Assembly (NCBI GenBank): GCA_964565715.1
Contig: CAZMGG010000191.1
Span: forward strand, 1-8,289
Direction: 5' to 3'
From: CAZMGG01 sp964565715
GTDB lineage: Bacteria; Planctomycetota; UBA1135; UBA2386
Length of the DNA: 8,289 nucleotides
A model generated the notes under the pieces. The model worked only from the letters and a program-made list of their open reading frames with translations. It searched no databases and was not told the origin of the DNA. Below, piece by piece: positions 5,754 to 8,289 of the stretch. The translations under genes were made by a program, and so were the position numbers. Within the stretch, counting starts at the first letter, position 1. Every line of letters begins with the position of its first letter.

Positions 5754-5981
5754 TCATGCGCCACAAGATGTTGTGGATTGCGCCGGCGGCGCACCGACAG
5801 GAAGGGAGGACACGCCCAGAACGGCACAGATGGCCACGAGCGTGCCCAGGCGAGGATTGCCGCGGCCCTGGATAACCGCGATCACGGTGTTTTCGTGCAA
5901 CCCTGCACGGCAGGCGATCTGCTTCAGTGAGAGGCCGGAGTGCCGATAAGCCAGACGGAGCCGAACCGTGAGCTCGTTCAC
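5754..5981 (-). CDS. Small XRE-family helix-turn-helix DNA-binding protein
   Basis: This 75-residue protein consists almost wholly of one Cro/C1-type helix-turn-helix domain. Residues 4-58 read through the standard pattern: LTVRLRLAYRHSGLSLKQIA (helices 1-2), then GLHENTVIAVIQGRGNPRLG (recognition helix and loop) and TLVAICAVLGVS. The last 17 residues are a Pro/Ser/Thr-rich tail with no recognisable domain. The GTG start at 5981 overlaps the large terminase TGA (GTGA), and no Shine-Dalgarno is evident, so expression should depend on translation of the terminase. Its position, inside the packaging/head operon rather than beside an immunity region, is unusual. It could autoregulate the late operon, bind a nearby site such as the palindrome at 5723-5736, or assist DNA packaging. 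Identification as an HTH protein is firm from the motif; the role is unknown. Confidence 0.82.
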   Translation of the reverse strand: MNELTVRLRLAYRHSGLSLKQIACRAGLHENTVIAVIQGRGNPRLGTLVAICAVLGVSSLPVGAPPAQSTTSCGA

Positions 5982-7672
5982 AGTGACACCAGCCCGCGCG
6001 ACTCGTAGACCGACGGCCCCTCTTCAGGCTGCTTCAGCCACAGCGCCGTGCCGATGGTACCGGCGATCACCGGGTCGATACGCCCGCGGCTCTTCCCCTT
6101 GGCAAACATCAGGTTGTCTTTACCGTCCCGGCTGGCCACGACGTTGGACACCGACCAGGCCGTCACCGGACACCCACCGGCATCCACCTCGCCAGCCAGG
6201 ATGTCAGCCTGTACCCGCAGGCACGCGCTCGACATCCCCGCGAACGTCTGCGGCACCTTGATGACCTGTTCCTCGGCCATCCCCAAGTCCTGCACGATCT
6301 CGTCGATCAGCTTGTCCGCATGCCACGGGTCGAACCCGACCATCCGCACGTCGTACAGGTCACGCGCCGCCCGCAAGACGTCGATGATGACGCCGTGGTC
6401 AATGCGCGTGCCTGGTGTCGTCTGCAGCCAGCCCTGCTGCGCCCAGACGTGATACGGCGCCCGGTCGCGGTGGGCGCGGTCATGGATGGTGTCCTCGGGG
6501 GTCCAGATCTGTTGCAGCCACCGCCACTTCTGGCGGCCAGGCCCCGGAGGAAATACCAGCGACAACGCGCACAGGTCGATCTGCGAGGCCAGGTCGATAC
6601 CCACCCAGCACGCCTCGTGCCTGAGCTCGGCCACCTCGAGCACCGGCTGCCACGACGCGGCCTGCCCACGACGCCAGCCGTCTACCGACAGGCATGGCGC
6701 CGACGCATTCACCCACAAATTCAGCCGCTTCTGCTTGAACGTCGCCGCCGCGGCCGGGATGCCCTTCGCCTTCGTGGCCAGCGCCCGCATGTCGTCGGGC
6801 TTGATGGACACGTCCCAATTGGGGTTGGCCTTAGCCCAGGTGCGCTCATCCCACGGGTCATCGTCCACGTCGGCATGGGCGATGAACGCGAAGAACGTCT
6901 CGTCCACCAGCGTCTGGTCAAGGATCTTGCAGGCGTAGTCGTGCTGGTCCCCGCACGGGCTCACCGGGTCATCCCCGGCCGTCGTGATCTGGAAGAAAAT
7001 CGGCTGCCGGCGAGCGCCGGTCGCCGTCTCCATCACATCGATCAGGCCGCGGTCCTTGTGGGCGTGAAACTCGTCCACACACACGATGTGCGGGTTGAGG
7101 CCGTCTGTGGAGTCGTAATCGGCCCCCAGCGGCTCGAGCTTGGCCGACAGATCCTCGCGGTGCAGATTCGACACCCGCACCCCAATCCGCGACTTAAGCC
7201 CCGAGGACTGCACGAGCTTCTTGCAGTCAGCAAAGACGATCTTGGCCTGGTCGCGCTTGGTCGCGATCGTGTAGCCCTCCGCGCCCGGCTCGCCGTCGAA
7301 GAACGCGCCGTAGAGCATGACCACGGCCGCCTCGAGCGACTTCCCCTGCTTGCGCGGCAGCTCGTTGTAGGACGTGCGGAACCGTCGCAGCCCGGTTTGC
7401 GAATGGACCCACCCAAACAGCGACCCGAGGCGGAACTGCTGATAGGGCTGGAGCACAATGGGCTGCCCAGCCCATTCGCCCTTGTAGTGCTTCAGTTTGC
7501 CGGCGAACGCGAAGAATCGCTCAGCGCGGGCGTAGTCGAACCGATACGGGAAGGACGGCACCCCCTGCCGGGCCATGTCACGCTGGTGCCGCACACAAGA
7601 CAGCCGGTGATACTTGCCGGCCGGCACCTGGCCGGACACGACAGCCGCCGCGTAGGAGTCGATCGGTGTCAT
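5978..7672 (-). CDS. terL: Terminase large subunit (ATPase and nuclease)
   Basis: This 564-residue packaging motor cuts concatemeric DNA and drives it through the portal with ATP. The N-terminus (AAAVVSGQVPAGKYHRLSCVRH) matches the usual start of HK97/P27-type large terminases. ATPase motifs are visible: adenine-side segment LQPYQQFRLGSLFGW (74-88), Walker A variant PRKQGKS (106-112), Walker B HIVCVDE (195-201, catalytic Glu201) and the coupling motif QITTAG (228-233). The RNase H-like nuclease half shows the acidic triad at Asp360 (WVGIDLAS), Asp448 (VGFDPWHA) and Asp533 (GRIDPVIAG). All key residues are present, so the enzyme looks functional and full length. The ATG at 7672 has no good Shine-Dalgarno; a GGGAGG lies 20 bases away and is better placed for a four-codon leader whose TGA overlaps this ATG. 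The small terminase lies 50 bases upstream, and the stop overlaps the HTH gene. Confidence 0.96.
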   Translation of the reverse strand: MTPIDSYAAAVVSGQVPAGKYHRLSCVRHQRDMARQGVPSFPYRFDYARAERFFAFAGKLKHYKGEWAGQPIVLQPYQQFRLGSLFGWVHSQTGLRRFRTSYNELPRKQGKSLEAAVVMLYGAFFDGEPGAEGYTIATKRDQAKIVFADCKKLVQSSGLKSRIGVRVSNLHREDLSAKLEPLGADYDSTDGLNPHIVCVDEFHAHKDRGLIDVMETATGARRQPIFFQITTAGDDPVSPCGDQHDYACKILDQTLVDETFFAFIAHADVDDDPWDERTWAKANPNWDVSIKPDDMRALATKAKGIPAAAATFKQKRLNLWVNASAPCLSVDGWRRGQAASWQPVLEVAELRHEACWVGIDLASQIDLCALSLVFPPGPGRQKWRWLQQIWTPEDTIHDRAHRDRAPYHVWAQQGWLQTTPGTRIDHGVIIDVLRAARDLYDVRMVGFDPWHADKLIDEIVQDLGMAEEQVIKVPQTFAGMSSACLRVQADILAGEVDAGGCPVTAWSVSNVVASRDGKDNLMFAKGKSRGRIDPVIAGTIGTALWLKQPEEGPSVYESRGLVSL

Positions 7673-7698
7673 ACTAGTGTCACGCGATGCATCCTCCC
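7669..7698 (-). promoter_or_regulatory. Possible leader mini-ORF and displaced ribosome site ahead of terL
   Basis: GGGAGG at 7698-7693 is too far (20 bases) from the terL ATG to serve it directly. Nine bases after it lies GTG 7683-7681, opening a four-codon frame (GTG ACA CTA GTA) whose TGA overlaps the terL ATG as ATGA. This would allow coupled initiation of terL. Such tiny frames are common by chance, so the call rests on the spacing and the exact overlap. Confidence 0.3.
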
Positions 7699-7722
7699 GG
7701 CCGTTGAGTCACCATCGCTGTG

Positions 7723-8178
7723 TCACGCCTTGCCACCCCGAATCACGTCGAACTGCGCCCATTCGTCCTCCGGCTCCACGGTCGGCTCCACCAGCGGCTT
7801 GCCCATCGGAGCCAACATGTACCGCGCGAGCTCGGCGTCAATCCGCTGCACCACTCCGCGGTGGTTGCTCTGCCCCCGCGTGTCCGGGCTCGACGCCAGT
7901 TCCCGCTCGATCACCACGTTCCGGCACAGCAGCGAGAACCCATAGGCCCCGGCCGGCGTCAGGGTTCCCGCGGCCACCGCGTGCGGCGCCAGCCAATCCC
8001 AGATCACCCGCTCATCCACCGTCAGCGTCGGCGGCGCTTCGACCGGCACCGGCTCCGCAGGAGACGCTGGCACCCGTCGCTGGTCCCTCGCTCCACGCAT
8101 CGCGCGCTGACGAGCAGACATCGGCTTCGGCCCAGAGCCAGGACGAGCCCCGCCGCTCCGTCCCTTCATGCCGGCCAT
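7723..8178 (-). CDS. terS: Terminase small subunit, P27-like family
   Basis: This 151-residue protein should recognise the packaging site on phage DNA and load the large subunit. The N-terminus has a basic Gly/Arg/Pro-rich segment (MKGRSGGARPGSGPKP), a signature seen at the start of many phage small terminases. A proline-rich linker (PASPAEPVPVEAPPTL) follows, then a helical core beginning TVDERVIWDWLAPHAVAAG. The C-terminal helix QRIDAELARYMLAPMGKPLV fits the P27 pattern in which a long helix ends near a 'fG.tP' motif. Identity also rests on its place immediately before terL. The start is ambiguous: ATG 8178 gives MAGMKGRS, while ATG 8169 gives the canonical-looking MKGRS. Neither has an ideal Shine-Dalgarno, and an upstream seven-codon frame ends in a TGA that overlaps the 8169 ATG. 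The downstream gap to terL is 50 bases. Confidence 0.82.
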   Translation of the reverse strand: MAGMKGRSGGARPGSGPKPMSARQRAMRGARDQRRVPASPAEPVPVEAPPTLTVDERVIWDWLAPHAVAAGTLTPAGAYGFSLLCRNVVIERELASSPDTRGQSNHRGVVQRIDAELARYMLAPMGKPLVEPTVEPEDEWAQFDVIRGGKA

Positions 8179-8202
8179 TTGGTCACCATTTGAACTAATC
8201 CT
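8166..8202 (-). promoter_or_regulatory. Possible leader mini-ORF and ribosome site ahead of terS
   Basis: AGGA at 8202-8199 is nine bases before an ATG at 8189 that opens a seven-codon frame (peptide MVTKWPA). Its TGA at 8168-8166 overlaps the internal terS ATG at 8169 as ATGA. By contrast the 8178 ATG has only a GGTGA four bases away. If the leader is translated, terS may start at 8169. The frame is short and could be chance. Confidence 0.3.
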
Positions 8203-8289
8203 AATAGGCTCAATAGGTTATTTGAATTTAGGCCCGCGCGAGCTACGGACCCGACACGGTTTCGGAAGATTACGCTGTAGACATTTTGC
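8179..8289 (-). promoter_or_regulatory. AT-rich leader upstream of the packaging operon
   Basis: About 50 bases just before terS (8179-8230) are clearly richer in A and T than the rest of the window. They contain short direct repeats on the plus strand: aatagg at 8203-8208 and 8212-8217, and atttgaa at 8188-8194 and 8220-8226. A small palindrome cctaatagg lies at 8200-8208. The place and composition suit a late-operon control region, a terminase binding site or a cos/pac site. I cannot see a convincing -35/-10 pair. From 8289 to 8218 one minus-strand frame stays open for 23 codons and stops at a TAA (8220-8218); it could be the tail of an upstream gene, but nothing in it is recognisable. Confidence 0.35.

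Noticed and set aside
5181..5930. 249-codon plus-strand open frame opposite portal, membrane protein and HTH genes
   Set aside because: Antisense to three genes supported by motifs or exact overlaps; low-complexity Arg/Pro-rich translation typical of GC-rich shadow frames.
7677..7728. Nine-base direct repeat gtgtcacgc at 7677-7685 and 7720-7728 flanking the terS-terL junction
   Set aside because: Too short to exceed chance, and one copy overlaps the end of terS; no further copies noticed to suggest a terminase binding array.
6320..7945. 541-codon plus-strand open frame opposite the terminases
   Set aside because: It lies antisense to two clearly identified terminase genes. Its product is an Arg/His/Leu-rich mirror of their GC-biased codons, without recognisable motifs.
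8166..8289. Minus-strand frame open from 8289 into the start of terS (about 40 codons)
   Set aside because: Codons are AT-rich and unlike those of the real genes, it overlaps terS, and the translation matches no family I recognise. Probably non-coding.
1..8289. CRISPR arrays, tRNA or rRNA genes, insertion sequences, attachment sites, defence genes
   Set aside because: Looked for and not seen: no regularly spaced repeats, no tRNA-like cloverleaf, no transposase or integrase motif, and the coding space is filled by phage genes.

Overview
The window is the start of a virion morphogenesis operon from a tailed, HK97-like (siphovirus-type) phage or prophage. All credible genes lie on the minus strand and are read from the right end to the left. 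The base composition is GC-rich, the genes are tightly packed, and GTG starts and 4-base stop/start overlaps are frequent. The protein families resemble phages and prophages of GC-rich proteobacteria (phiE125 gp8-type connector, alphaproteobacterial-style capsid protein). The host is not identifiable from the sequence. No integrase, attachment site, tRNA or host gene is visible, so free phage and prophage cannot be told apart.

Order of transcription. An AT-rich leader (8179-8289) precedes a P27-type small terminase (8178-7723) and a complete large terminase with ATPase and nuclease motifs (7672-5978). Between large terminase and portal sit two small genes: an XRE-type helix-turn-helix protein (5981-5754) and a 48-residue two-helix membrane protein (5719-5573). 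The head core follows: portal (5576-4356), prohead protease (4359-3571) and HK97-fold major capsid protein with an N-terminal coiled-coil scaffold domain (3614-2361). Next is a 144-residue protein in the position of a capsid decoration protein (2337-1903), then a GC-rich hairpin (1861-1889). Past the hairpin come a CgeB-like glycosyltransferase (1835-756), a 67-residue basic-tailed protein (765-562), and a phiE125 gp8/gp6-like head-tail connector that starts with GTG at 565 and runs off the left edge.

How they work together. The terminases cut and pump DNA through the portal into a procapsid. That procapsid is built from the capsid protein and matured by the protease. The 144-residue protein probably binds the mature shell, and the connector docks under the portal to receive the tail. 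The glycosyltransferase, the HTH protein and the small membrane protein are accessory genes in this core; the glycosyltransferase may decorate the virion.

Most worth attention: the glycosyltransferase embedded in the head operon behind a strong hairpin, the HTH gene translationally coupled to the large terminase with a small palindrome just downstream, a capsid E-loop without lysine, and leader mini-ORFs whose stops overlap terminase start codons. I see no defence system, CRISPR array or clearly new system. The unusual points are modest ones inside a recognisable phage module.
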